Shown: one piece after another, positions 24,761-36,700 of the stretch | How the letters are laid out: every line of letters starts with the position of its first letter | Numbering within the stretch: the first letter of the stretch is position 1 | From: Rostrohypoxylon terebratum | Taxonomy: Eukaryota > Ascomycota > Sordariomycetes > Xylariales > Hypoxylaceae | NCBI GenBank assembly: GCA_022497145.1 | Contig: MU385898.1 | Span: 186,001 to 250,000 of the forward strand | Reading direction: 5' to 3' | Length of the DNA: 64,000 nt | Notes under the pieces: model-generated | Seen by the model: the letters and a program-made list of their open reading frames with translations, nothing else | Told to the model about the DNA's origin: nothing | Databases searched by the model: none | Translations under genes and position numbers: made by a program

Positions 24761-26853
24761 TCAAGCGATCTTATCAAACACAATAACGCCCTCGCTCCCA
24801 TCCTCCAAGAACTCCATCTTCAGCCTATCTACTTTTCCATTTACACCGACGACGAACTCGGCACGAGCTAGCTGTCCGTTGAGAGAGTTAGGCGAGTTCA
24901 GCATATCGATGACCACGGCCCAGAACTCGCCCGAGACGTGAATGAACTCAAACGTCATCTGCCATTCCATATCACCACGATTCGCCTTCAGTTCGGCCTT
25001 CTTATCCTCCGTCTTCGCTGGGCTCGATCTGGCGGTTTCATCGGCCCCTTCAACTAGCTCGAGCGTGATGTTTTGATACGCTGGATGGGAGTAAACCCCG
25101 ACATACTCCTGTAGTGGAAATGTATGAGGTAGAGGTGGGATCGCGCGTTGTGGATATAGCTCTTCCACTGCTGTCTCGAATTGTTTAAGTGCTTGTTGTA
25201 CTGTTTTATTTCCCCTGCCATGAACAGTCAATATCCTGTATCCACGTACTGAAGCTAAACATGTTAACTGGAAATCATGATATAGGAACAACTCACAAGC
25301 CCGCCCAGTCGTACCGTTCCTCCTCCGGAATACCCAGCTTATCATCAATAAGCTTCCATATGAGCTCGTTCCCGACGACGTTGCTCGTGATAGCCGTATT
25401 TCCAAGCGTGATGATGCCGTACTCCAGGTCCGGAAAGAAATAAACCAAGGCGCCGTAAGCCTCCATACCGCCACTATGCGTGAAGACCCTATGCCCCTTA
25501 TATGTACCGGCCTCCCAACCCAAAGCATACGCCGTCGGCGCATCAAACCCCTTCTTGCTCTCCAACCCCTTCACCATCCTCGCCCTCTTCAACTCCCTAT
25601 GTGCCTCCTTCGACAAAACCTTGCATCCAACCCCCTCATCCCCCTTATCCCCCTTTATCAAACACCTAACCCACCTTGCATAGTCCCTCACATTACTAAC
25701 GACGCCTCCGGCCCCACTCGCCAACGCAAGCCCCAACTTCGGGACCTCAACAAACCCCCCATCGCCCTTATAATCCCAATAATACCCGCCCGCAACCTCC
25801 CTCCCCTTATCCACCGCCTCCTCGACGCTCAAAAACGTATCCCCCATCCCCAACGGCGCCCAGATCCCCTCCCTCATCAGCTCCCCCAACCACCGTCCCG
25901 TGAGCGACTGCACGGCGTGCGAGACGACCATGTACATGACGTTGCAGTAGCGCCAGCGGACCCTGGGCTCGGCCACCATGGGCAGGTACCGCAAGCTCCT
26001 GACGACGTCGCGGACGGCGCCGGGGTGCGCGTCGACGCCGTACCGTCTCGCGAGCGCCTTGTCGTGCCGCGGGAACCCGGTGCGGTGCGAGAGCGCGTCC
26101 TCGACGCTCAGGTGCGCCGCGGCCCACTCGTACCCGGCGCTCAGCACGAAGTCCTCGGGCAGCAGCTGCGACAGCGGCGTCTGCCAGCTCAGAGGCCCCG
26201 AGTCGAAGGTGTACGATCCGGAGTCGATTAGCTGCGACACGATCGCTGCTGTGGACGCCTTTGTCGTGCTGCCGGCGTAGAAGAGCGTCGAGGGCGTTAC
26301 GGGCGTGGATGGGAAGCTGGATATGCCGTAGCCCTGTATGTGTGGGAGTGTCAGTTTGGGGCGTGTCTCGGGGGTTGCATACCAGTACGAGAGCTGCCTT
26401 GTAGCTCTTTTAGAAGATAGGATAGGGGGATATTACGACAGAGGAATGCTAGGCATAATCATCATGGAGTTTCTCCTATGCATTCGCCAAGCACCCCAAT
26501 TCTCCGTGCCCCTATCGCCACCTACGTATGCGATACAAGCAAAAATCACCAGAATAAAGCGAAACAAAACAAACCTCAGCCCAAGTCTCCTCCCCATCAA
26601 CCACCGCAACAGCAATCCCAGGAACATGCCACCTCTCCAACCTCTCCCTCGCAAAAGCCCCGAACGCCCCATCCAGCGGGTTCACCCCGCCATTCCCCAC
26701 CCCCATCTTCGCACCACCGGACAAGACCTTCTGTCTCCCTCTCCCTCCCTCATCCGCCGCCAAGTCCGCACCTCTCCCCGCGCCAACGACCGAATCAAGC
26801 ACAAGCGCGCCCGCGAAAGCCTTACAGCAGAGACGGCAGCTCCTGAGTCGCAT
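24761..26853 (-). CDS. Serine beta-lactamase-like / penicillin-binding family protein (peptidase S12 type)
   Basis: Eukaryotic class C beta-lactamase-like hydrolase. Fungal members often act as esterases, lactone hydrolases or transpeptidase-like enzymes, and the true substrate is unknown here. Exons on the minus strand are 26853-26575, 26333-25297 and 25235-24761, up to 596 residues. The conserved start of the fold is ARERLERWHVPGIAVAVVDG. Active-site motifs are SxxK as STTK (in LFYAGSTTKAST), YxN as YCN in RWRYCNVMYMV, and HSGG at the KTG position. The third exon is a lipocalin-like C-terminal domain (LQEYVGVYSHPAYQNITLEL). The true start is uncertain: an in-frame ATG at 26706 begins just before the conserved region and would remove 49 low-complexity residues. 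The first intron begins GTTTGT, a weak donor. The 5' half is strikingly GC-rich compared with the 3' half. Confidence 0.85.
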
Positions 26854-27964
26854 TTCCTTTCTCCGGGATCCCTAGTCCCCAAATACTTCTTCGAAAGGTG
26901 AACGTGCCACCCTGTTGTTGTTGTTATCGTTATTGTTGTTGAGGCGCTTCCCGGGCGCCGAGTATCGGATGCGTCTACGTTGGGGAAGCCGTATCAGATA
27001 GAGACGTCGGATGTAACTTGGAAGAGCTGCGGCTGCGGCATGAGGTAGGGTAGGGTAGGGATAGGCACCCGACAGGCATGAGATAAGTGGCTGAAGTTGC
27101 GCCAGCGTAGCTATCTAGATAGATAGAGTGTGTGGAAAACCCCGCCTTGCCATTTTGAAATGCTACGGCCGACGACTAGCTGGAATGCAGGTCTTTTGTA
27201 GACTAGCTTCAACGCCAATGGGATGAAAGAAAACCATACACGTAGAACTTCGGGATATCTTCACTTGAACGCCCGCTTACGAATATCCAATATTAAATAG
27301 GTCTATAGTCACTGAATAAAAAAACAAATGTTTTAATCGTGACACACCTTACGACCTTGCGGTCTAGGCTATTCTCATTGGTTGTCTGGGTATTGTATCT
27401 ACGAGAAAAGCTCCGAGAAAAAAATAGAAAGCTGCAAAACAATAACGGCTACCTATCCTAAACAAATAGGAAACTGTCCATGTGAGGTAGCCAAATCGTG
27501 TTTGCCTGGCAAAATGCTTCTCGTGTACCCAGATCAACAAGCCGAACTGCTTTCTGTCCAAGTTGACAATTCCAGAAACAGTCGGTATCTACAAATGTGA
27601 TCATCCTCCCGTCTCTCTTAACACTGCGATTACAAGTTGTGTGATGCTGAGGTTTCCGTGTAAGTTAGACGTCCGTACGTTCGCTGAAGAAAGGACCTCG
27701 CAATGTCACATAGCTACTCTATATCCGAGAGTCTTGTCTGCTCGTGACTTCATCACTTCATTAAGTCTGAGTGTCCTCCAAATCCATTGACTCGTCCTGA
27801 GACTGCTCTTCACAAGACTCTTCGGTCTCGTGATGAGAGTGGCAAAGCTTGGAGGGGCCATGAACAAGTTGCCCGCGAGTGCGGCGGCGGCTGTGACCCT
27901 CACTCAATGGTTGAGCGAGCTTTGGGTTCTTGGATCGAGTGTTTTGGGAAGGTGAAGAGTAGTC
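26854..27964. other. Intergenic region
   Basis: Upstream side of the beta-lactamase-like gene and 3' flank of the next minus-strand gene. It holds a short TAGGG-type run at about 27045-27062, too short to be telomeric. No gene is seen. Confidence 0.4.
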
Positions 27965-29817
27965 CTACAGCTCTTCGTCTTCGTCAATTTTGGACTTCTC
28001 TTCATTCTTCTGCTGATCTGCCATCGCTCGTCCCAAGACATCGCCCAAGGCCGACGGAAAGTTGACAGAACGATCCGGAGTCTCGTCGTCGTCTGCCCGT
28101 TGCTTCTTCAAAGGGCTTCCGACTGTTGCCGAATCTCCACCAAAAGCTTGGGAGAGCAAGTTTGCCACAGAGTTAGGGACAGCTTGGTTGCCAGACGACG
28201 AATCTGTGTTTGTGCCTTCTTCGGCGTTAGGGCCTGCGCTAGGTGACTTGCGAGAACTCGATGCCACTGAAGCGTCGGGCTCCATGGAATGCTGACGCTT
28301 TAACTAAGGGGGCATTAGCTGCTAGAAACGATATTCTCAGATCCAAAAGTAACTTACGCGAATGCGATCGATACCGGCTTGCAATTCTCCGGCGACCTTG
28401 GCGTCTTCAGGCGCAAGATGAGTCTTGATGTCCTTATCATCACTTTCCTCCATCTTAGCAAGCGGGTTGACGTCGTTGTCGTCGTCTTCGCTGTCTTCAT
28501 CCATCATGAGACCGTTGGTCCCATTACTCTTCCTGCGGTCCTTGCGTCTCTTAGCCGCCTCGGCTTCCTGATCTCGGAAGGTAGTGAATCCCACGGTGCC
28601 AGTAGGTTTAAGCGGACCGAGGCCTGAGAAATCAAGTTGGGTCGATCGACGTTTAGCACCCGGTGTCTTCTGGTCAGCCTTAGAGTTAGGCAATAATCCC
28701 ATTTTGGCAAGTTGGCCTGAAGATACGTTAGTGTGCAAACGCTCAAGTATGATGTGTGCATGATATATAAGTACTTACGGGTACCACGGTAGAAGAATGT
28801 AAATACTGCGTAGGGTTTTTCCGGTGCATCTATTCCGGTTACGGTCTGGGTACTAATAGTTTTGGGATCAAGACTCTTAGGCTTCGCAAAACTAGTGGTA
28901 TGCTCAACGTCTGCATCGATCGCACCGTTACTACCATCCTTGTTACTCTCCTCAGTCTCCTCCTCGTCGTCATCATGAGCATTGAACTGAGGCGAGTATT
29001 CGCCCTTCTTGATCTCACCAGAGGCGAGTACGCGAAACATGGCGACCTTGATTTGACCCGTAGCCTCAGGGGGCTCATCGTCATCAGACATAAGATCGTC
29101 ACCCGAATCAGACGGGCTAGCTACTGGAGACTGATCTTCAGAACCATAGGCTAACGTGTCTCGGATGCGCGCGGGCTTCTCCGCATCCATCTCACCGGCG
29201 TTAGGGGTGGATCGATGACGACGGTGACGCCTCTCGAATTTCTGTCTTCGGCGCTCCACCTTCTCGGCGGCATCATGTCCTTGGAGATCTAGACCGTTGA
29301 GCCACCTCTCTAGGCCAACCTCGCGAAATAGGAATTCGCGCTCAGCAAGGCCCCCACCTTCAAGTTCGGGGACCTGCACCCAGCGACTGTTCACCCAAGT
29401 CTCTTCGCCGGGACGTAACAAGGTAGCTACCTCTTCCTTGGATCGTCCGTCAAAGTAGATGTACGCAGCGATAGTCTCATTCTCCGAGCCCGTCAGAGGG
29501 ATATACGGAAGCACAGTGTTAGCGAACTTGGATGGATCGTTCGTCGAGATAGGACCTGCGTAAAGAGGTCGAGGGTGGGGGTTGGCAGGGGTGGCTTTCG
29601 GAGTGGTGTAAGGAACCTCGTGGCCCGGTGTCAATAGAGTGATCGAGATGGCGAACCTAGCGGCCTCGTGACGACCAGTCTCGGGGTTCAACTGAGGCTG
29701 CGGGACAGGTATGTAGGCGCTGATGCGCGACATGCGAGATTGTTTCTGCAGGCCATATTCTGGGAGCGGTGCAGAGTAGGCATGAATGCTCACAGCGATG
29801 CCCTTGAAGCAGGGCAT
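27965..29817 (-). CDS. Hypothetical protein with DUF7918-like N-terminal domain
   Basis: Exons on the minus strand are 29817-28779, 28716-28358 and 28303-27965, with introns of 62 and 54 nt, giving 578 residues. The N-terminal 170 residues are folded-looking: MPCFKGIAVSIHAYSAPLPE, then a beta-rich stretch ending in NETIAAYIYFDGRSKEEV and TWVNSRWVQVPELEG. This resembles the fungal DUF7918 domain (recalled resemblance, not searched). The rest is disordered and charged, with an Arg-rich helix (KVERRRQKFERRHRRHR), acidic clusters and a KKQRADDDE segment that could be nuclear-targeting. A second short conserved piece is KPYAVFTFFYRGTRQLAKMG across the first splice junction. No catalytic motif is seen. 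Function unknown, possibly nuclear. Confidence 0.75.
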
Positions 29818-30602
29818 CGTGACGGAATGTTAGACGTGAGTATGATAGCGGTGAAGAGACGAATTTAGACAAGAGATGGTGGAATTATTTCTATCGTGGT
29901 CGGGTCCGTGTCCGAGGAAATCTCCGGAGTCGGTGAACGATGTGTGCAAGTGCGGGTTCGGCTCGATGAAAAGTCTTGGGTTGAATTTTTTTTGCGGGCA
30001 AGACAATTCGATCGAGGAGGAGGAAATTTGGTTCGATCGATCTTTAGGTATGTAAGTATGTAAGTACCTTAAAGATAAGTTGGTAATTGTCGGTCTGACG
30101 GTCTAAGCTCGGGGCGGGACCGCAGGCTGAGGTTTGGAGGTTTGGAGGGTAAAGAATTTAATAAATGGTGGGGGGGACGAGGGACAGAGGAGGAAGTTTG
30201 GGAAGTTTGGTAATAGAGGGAAAGTATTTTGCACCCTTCGGCGGTGTGCTAGATTTCCTCACAAGCTAAGGTATATGTATAAAGAGTAGAGGCAGAACAA
30301 AAACCTTATCATTAACCACAACCACAATTACAAAAATTAAACGTCCCACTCGTATGGATTTTTTTTTGCTCTCCCAATCTGGGCGTCCGAGGGGATTTGG
30401 TATGAAAATTGTGGTCGTCCCAGTCCAAGCTCGATTTTAAATGGGATTAAAAAGAGAGCGGGCAAGTAGAGTTGACAAGTTTGATAAGTAGACGAGTAAG
30501 AGGACTTGAGGTTGCAAACTAGATGCACAACTTGAAAATGCAGAGATGCAAAGATGCGAATGTACTGTACCTGGCTGACTGTAGTGCACAATGTGTTCTG
30601 TC

Positions 30603-30638
30603 CGAGTGCGTTCTCGAGTGCGTTCTCGAGTGCGTTCT
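30603..30638. repeat. 12-bp tandem repeat, three copies
   Basis: The unit CGAGTGCGTTCT is repeated three times without mismatch, upstream of the minus-strand DUF7918-like gene. Confidence 0.85.
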
Positions 30639-31060
30639 CGTCGACGAATAATACGATACAGGTTGAGGTGCAGATGATTTGATTAGCGAAGAGGGAAGAG
30701 AGAAGAGGGCAGAGGTAAGGGCGAAAGGTAAAGGAGTGAATGAATGAAGGTGATGTTAGCAGTCTATTGTCGATTCCTCATACATATACCTTCATGCATT
30801 AGTAAAGAGGTAGAAGGTTTGATCTTTAAGGTTGACAGTCGAAAAGTTGCAGTGAGTTGAAAAGTTCAAGGTCGAGTCTCTGGTAGCTGGATCGGTTGTG
30901 AACCACCCTGACCACTATGGCGGGGGAGATGTAAAGGAAAGCTGATTGGCTGACCATGCTTCTGGGAACCACCTCGTCACCTGAACACGTCAAAGCTGCT
31001 TGTGATGTGCTGTCTGAATGTTCTGAGGAAGGTACTGACGGTACCTAAAAACTTAATTAT

Positions 31061-31094
31061 TACTAGCATCGTTACTAGTATCGTTACTAGCATC
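31061..31094. repeat. 12-bp tandem repeat, about three copies
   Basis: Units of the form TACTAGCATCGT with one C/T difference, downstream of the seipin gene. Confidence 0.75.
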
Positions 31095-31489
31095 TACAAT
31101 AGTACAATTGCTCCTGCCAGGGAATGCTTGGTACTAGGTAATGCTTGGGTCATAGCCCTGGAAGTACTAATAAGTAATACCTCCAGCTAGTAGGTCAGTA
31201 CGGTAAATACTACTGATTATGTAACGTTAGCTACATCAAAGTCTTGAAGTGGTACATCCATGTTTTATTTGCATCGTCACATCGTGGGTTGTATTGGCGT
31301 AGGTACCTATGTACCGATTTATCCGATGTGTGTACAGGTGTATCTTCGGATATATAGGAGGATACCTACGAATATCTCTGATTGACATATGCAAGATCTC
31401 CAGGTTTGTCAAGAATAAAAATTAATGGTATCTATATTAAGCAACGTAGGGAAGAAAAGCTAGCTAGGTTATTCGTGATCCGACACCAC

Positions 31490-32776
31490 TCACTCACTCA
31501 CTCGCTTCCTCACCTCTTTATCAAGTCCGCCTCGTGACAACCTCTTGCGTAGACTGCCACCCTTCTTATGACTAAAGCTCGTCCCAACTCCTGACTCTCT
31601 TGATTGATCAACAACATCTTCTTCGTCATCTGCGGGCTGATCAAGCAATGACTCTTGTTCCAGAATCTCTTTCTTTACTTTCACATCTCCGCTGTCGTCA
31701 TCGCTCTCTTCCTTCTTGACTCCCGGATTTCCTTCGCCCCCAGAATCTTCCAGTTCGTCGCGAAAGGAAGCTTTAGGTATAGTTCGCCGGCCTCCCCAAT
31801 GATCATCTTCGGATCCTGCATCCTCATCCTCATCCTCATCCGGCTCTTCAGGATTTTGACTTGGGATGAGCGAGCTTAGAAGCAGCCATACCAATCCCGT
31901 CGACAGCATTTCGGCGATCCAGAAGACGGTTGTGCATACCACAAACGAGATAATGCGGTGGTTGTACATGGCCCATCGGATTCCGGTAAGTCGGGCTACT
32001 AAAACGATCGTGGCTGAATACACCTGAAGCGTCTGCCCTGCTTGTACGTCAAGCAAGAAACTCAGCGGGAGCACGTCTTTGAACTCAACCAACTCGCCCA
32101 TCGGGACAGTGAGCGTCGTCGTCTCTCCACGTCCAGGATATAATATATGATAAAATAAGAACAAGAATCGCGACGCCATGCTCACGAACGGGTCCGTGTA
32201 TGGTATTAGTGTGGGCCGGCGGCTCATGAAGACAACGTTGTTCTCTCTCACATGGGTGTACATGTCTTCCATAACCTTGGAAAAGGAGAACGTGAAAGCT
32301 GGATTATCTGGCACCGATTTCAAGGCGAACAATGCTATCATGAAGTTCCCCTTCTGCAAGTTAGTAGGCGACCGTGGCACGGTCAGTTCCACGGATACAT
32401 CGTAGGCTTGCTCAAGCATAAGATTTGGGGAGAGTGATATGACGCCGTAAGGATTGACACCAGAGCTAGAACATGCTACCCGTCAGTTTGTCAAATTATA
32501 AAAAGAAATCTGGGAGAATAAAGGGTGTCCTTACTCGTACTGCAGATGCACCGGAATGGATATGAGCTTCTTAGGCACATAATTGTAGTAAAAGACGGGA
32601 TAAGCCAAAGCTGCGATGCACAACAGTGCCAAGGACGCCGCGATGAACAGCGCAGCGCTAAGGTATGTTCTCTGGGCCGCAGGAGACGTCACGGCTCTAT
32701 ATGAGCCTTTTACGTATTGCTGCAGATGTCGAAATCAGCTTAAGATGAGAGTAAGAATTGGGATGAGACCTACCAT
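31490..32776 (-). CDS. Seipin-like lipid-droplet assembly protein (adipose-regulatory protein family)
   Basis: ER membrane protein that shapes lipid droplets at ER contact sites. Exons on the minus strand are 32776-32774 (the ATG alone), 32719-32535 and 32465-31490, giving 387 residues. The predicted N-terminus reads M then QYVKGSYRAVTSPAAQRTYL, followed by a transmembrane helix (AALFIAASLALLCIAALAYPVF), YYNYVPKKLISIPVHLQY and the lumenal beta-sandwich with LMLEQAYDVSVELTVPRSP and KGNFMIALFAL. A second helix is ISFVVCTTVFWIAEMLSTGLVWLLL, and the cytosolic tail is acidic and Ser-rich, ending in Lys/Arg. No in-frame ATG lies within the second exon, so a start-codon-only first coding exon is the simplest model. 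The strong family fit of QYVK onward supports it. Confidence 0.86.
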
Positions 32777-33708
32777 TTTGACAGATGAGACAGGAGCGCC
32801 ATCCGCGCAGAGTATCCTGATTCTCCAACCTCCAAAAACTCTAACAAAGTCTTGTGGCCGTAGACAAATAAATAAGTTGTAGAAGAATTGTAGATCTTAA
32901 TGATCGCTGATAGTAGCTGATAGTAGAAGGAGAGCTGGCCTGCGTCGGACCAGGGTAACTTCCAGTGGCATGTGAAGGTGTTTTGTTTTCTGTAATTGGT
33001 GGCTTCAGCAGCTACGTTAGAGCTACCCACGGAGCAAACGGAGCTCTTGGCAGCCGACGGGGTCGCCCCTGCCGCACCAGGTCTTATCGCGCTGCTTATT
33101 ATCGTCCCAAGCTCCAGCTACAGCTGTCATCCCATAGGTACCTCTCAATTGATTCCGACGTCACCGTCGACCTAAATGTCCGCTATCTCAAAAAATGGAA
33201 GGCACCGGGCTGACCGGATTGCTGGTTTGGCCAAGTTATCGACCTCAGGCTTCAAATTCAATTGATTTCAAGTCGAGACCAAATAAGTCCATTGTAGATA
33301 ATTACGAACAACTCAAAAGATTCAATCATATTATCAAAGCCAAATATTAAGATCATTTAGTTCAATTAAGTATCAAATGCAATTTCGTATCAACTCCGAA
33401 ATCCTTTAATGCCACTGCCAAAAAGGACAATGTATAATGACTTACACAGCGGATGCATCGCCAAACACGTACAAGAAAAATTTGCCAAAGCATAAAGCGA
33501 CAAAAAAAAAGGGGGGTTGAGGCCAACGAGCTTTTCGCGATCGTGAGAAGAAAAGAAGAAGAGAGAAAAAAAATCATCCACCATCCTGTTGTTGTCCTGT
33601 TCATACATATGTACTCGTGTCCGCCCCTTGGACATACGTATCCACGTCAATCTTTGTCTCGTCAACCATCGTCAACCAAGAACAAACCCCATTTCGCTTC
33701 ATATCGTC
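32777..33708. other. Intergenic region
   Basis: Upstream side of the seipin gene and 3' flank of the F-BAR gene. Frames at 32965-33213 and 33362-33665 are unsupported. AT-rich around 33280-33420. Confidence 0.4.
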
Positions 33709-36700
33709 TTAACATGGCTGCAAGTAGTTGCTGGGCACCAGTCCGCCGCGGCCAACACCTTGTCCGGCATGAATCTCGGCTTCCCACCATCCGTCGTCCT
33801 GGTGTCGAAGAACAGCCAAAGTGTCACCTTTAGCAAAGCCAAGCTCTTCGGGGATCGCTGCCTGGTACATGTATAATGCTCGAGCTGCAAAATAGTCAGC
33901 TTCCATACGAAATATGTTAGAGAATGGTGGTGGGTTGATGAACTTACCATAATGCAAGATAGCGCGACCATCTGGTGTGTACTGCCGACTCGGATCCGCC
34001 ACACTTTTGCTGCGCTGTCTCGTACCCTCTCCCATAGGGTCTCGTCCTTCGTAGAAAGTCATGGCTCCCGTCATACCCCTGGAGCTCGAACTAGTCTCCG
34101 GTCTGCCGTTGCCCCGTCCTCGCATCGATCCGTAAACGGACCCGTCTCCTCCGACCGGAGCAAGCTGCATAGCCATCTCACCAGCTCTACTAGTTGGGCG
34201 GCTGTAATCGCCTCGGTAAGGTGACGGTGAAGGTGCTCTGATAGAGTTGGCCGATGAGTTGTTTTGCCTGTAGTATCCCTGGTCTGATCCTCGCTTCACG
34301 GACATGGCAGGCTGTGGCGAGGCTTGTTGCCGCCCACACCCATACGACATTGGCGAAACAGGCGATGCTGGTTGTGGCGAGTTTCGGGTGCCGCCGTACG
34401 AGCTAGGCGAAGCTGCTGGCGAGTTTCGTGTCTGGCTGCCACTATACGGGTTTGGCGATACTGAGCGGTGGGTTTGGCGTGAGTCTTGGTATGAGCTGGG
34501 TCGGGGAGAAGTGGCGCGCGGAGGTGCCGGTGATGTTGCGCGAGGCATCTCGCTGCCTCTAGTTGCGGGCCGTGAATATTTGGAGGATTGTGTTCCGCTA
34601 GTATACACTCCGGTTCCAGGCCGCTTAGCGCTAAACATGTCCCTCGTCTGTTCCACATATTTTCGAGATGCCTCTTGCATTGCCTTGGATGTAACTGCCG
34701 GAGGAGGAACTCCCAGTCGCTGCACTGCGGTGACTTGCTGGTCGTATGAAGGTGGTGGTGTACCTCTTTGGGCTGCGGCCACATCGCTGCTTGCTCGGGG
34801 GGTAGGTACGGAGCGGGACATGTTCGGGGTTCGATCAGGCACAGGTGTAGAGATTCCATGATAGTGATCGGCCGAGATCCGTCCTGCTGCTTGTTTATTG
34901 CCTGCAACGCCCTTGAGTTCTGCTAAGGCCAAGGCGATCGGATCCTCCTCTTGTGCGGGTGCAGCGCTTTCCGCCTTGTTGCGCTTGTCGGTATTCGCGA
35001 CATTGAATACGTTCTGCCCTATATTTAATGCTAGGCTTGCATTCGCATCGATCGGATCAGGACTAGCTGTTCTATCTGTCCTGTCTGGGATGATGGTTTG
35101 CGGCTCTGGGGCTGGGGCTGGCTGTGGAGGCTGGAAGACAGAGCGTCGAGAACTTGGTGTGCCCTGAGCCTGTGTTGATTGGGTCTTGGTCGGAGAAGCC
35201 TGAGGAGTTCGAGAAGCTACGGGACCCCAGGTATTTCTGTTAGAAGTTTGCACCGGCTGCTGTATATCCTTCACGCTCTTCCTGCGGAACGGACTGTGAT
35301 TCTGGAAAAATCCACTCTTCTTCTTCATCATGCGCCTTTCAGATTGTGGAGCCGCCACAGGTTCTGGTTCCGGTTTCACAGGTGATACTTTCCCGCTCGG
35401 TGGCTCCTGACTAGAGAAGGATGTCGGGTTCGAATAATCGCTGTTGTCATCACGGCTCGTTGGCCTTGCAGACAGATTGGAGCTCGTAGCCGAATTCATA
35501 CCCGAATTCATACCATCCGTGCGGCAAAGCATCGTCATACCGTCCATAGGGTATGGGTCGTGGGGCACAGGAGAAAATTGAGAAGCATCGTATTGCTGCT
35601 GCATTCCGGTACTACCTTTTCGTCCTCCCTGCGACATAATGGATCCCGAGACAGACCCCGAGGTTTTATGCGTCTGTATCGGATCTCTACTAGAGAGTGG
35701 TGGAGGCTCATTTCGTGCTATTTCTCGAGTAGTGGAGGGAGCAGGTTCATGGCGTTGCAACTCTTGTTGGCGCTGTAGTTCCTGTTGACGCTGTAGCTCC
35801 TGTCGCTCTAGCTCTTGCTGCTGTTGCAATTCTTGTTGACGCTGCAATTCCTGCTGGCGTTGCTGTTCTTGCTGGCGTTGCAATTCCTGCTGTCGTTGTA
35901 ATTCTTGTTGACGTTGAAGCTCTTGTTGACGTTGTAGCTCCTGTTGGCGTTGTAGCTCCTGCTGGCGTTGAAGCTCCTGCTGACGCTTTAGCTCTTGGCG
36001 CTGTAATTCTTCCCTTTCCCTCTGTAATTCTTGGCGCTGGATATCCTGTCTTTGCAAATCTCTAGACAAGGATAACTCAGACTCGTCGCATTGCGTATTA
36101 CGCGAAAATGGGTCGTTGCGCTGTAGCTCCCTGGAAAAGGAAGGAGGAGGTTCGCTGCGTTGAAGGCTTCTAGGGACGATATCTCGAGGAACAACATCTC
36201 GAGGAGTAATATCCCGGGGAGCGATATCCCGTGGGGCGGTATCTCGTGCTACCAGATTCCGAGGCACTAGGTCTCGAGGAGCAGGAGGTTGAGGGTCTCG
36301 GTCTCGGCGTGCAAGATCTCGAGCAAGTGAGGAATTAGGATCATGATGAGATTCGTATGTGGATGGTTGAGGCGAGGGAGCCCGGAATCCAGGGTTGATG
36401 CTACGTGGGTATTGTTGTAAGTCGGTCCCTCGTTGGCGGTCTTGCTGAGCTCCTCTGGTTACCAGAGCCTTTTGTGCTGATATTGCTGGTTCCCTGGAAA
36501 GGGGTGCGGGGGCAGCTACAGGGGGTTCGTGCGCTAAGTCTCGAGCAAGAGCTGAGTTGGGATCATGGTGTGATTCGAAAGTAGAGGGTTGGGGTGACGA
36601 GGTGCGGAATGCAGGATTGATGCTTCGAGGGAATTGGGCCACCGAGTAATTCTCGTCGTCAGAGACCTCCGATCGGTGGTCATCTACATCCCCACGACAG

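Larger units (their letters stand above)
29818..31489. other. Intergenic region with two short tandem repeats
   Basis: Contains three perfect copies of a 12-bp unit CGAGTGCGTTCT at 30603-30638 and about three copies of a 12-bp unit TACTAGCATCGT at 31061-31094. Other short frames here are not supported as genes. Confidence 0.5.

Noticed and set aside
25476..26231. Long plus-strand frame opposite the beta-lactamase-like gene
   Set aside because: Antisense shadow. The minus strand carries the active-site motifs.
27045..27062. TAGGG repeats, possible telomere relic
   Set aside because: Only three or four short units in the middle of a gene-rich region.
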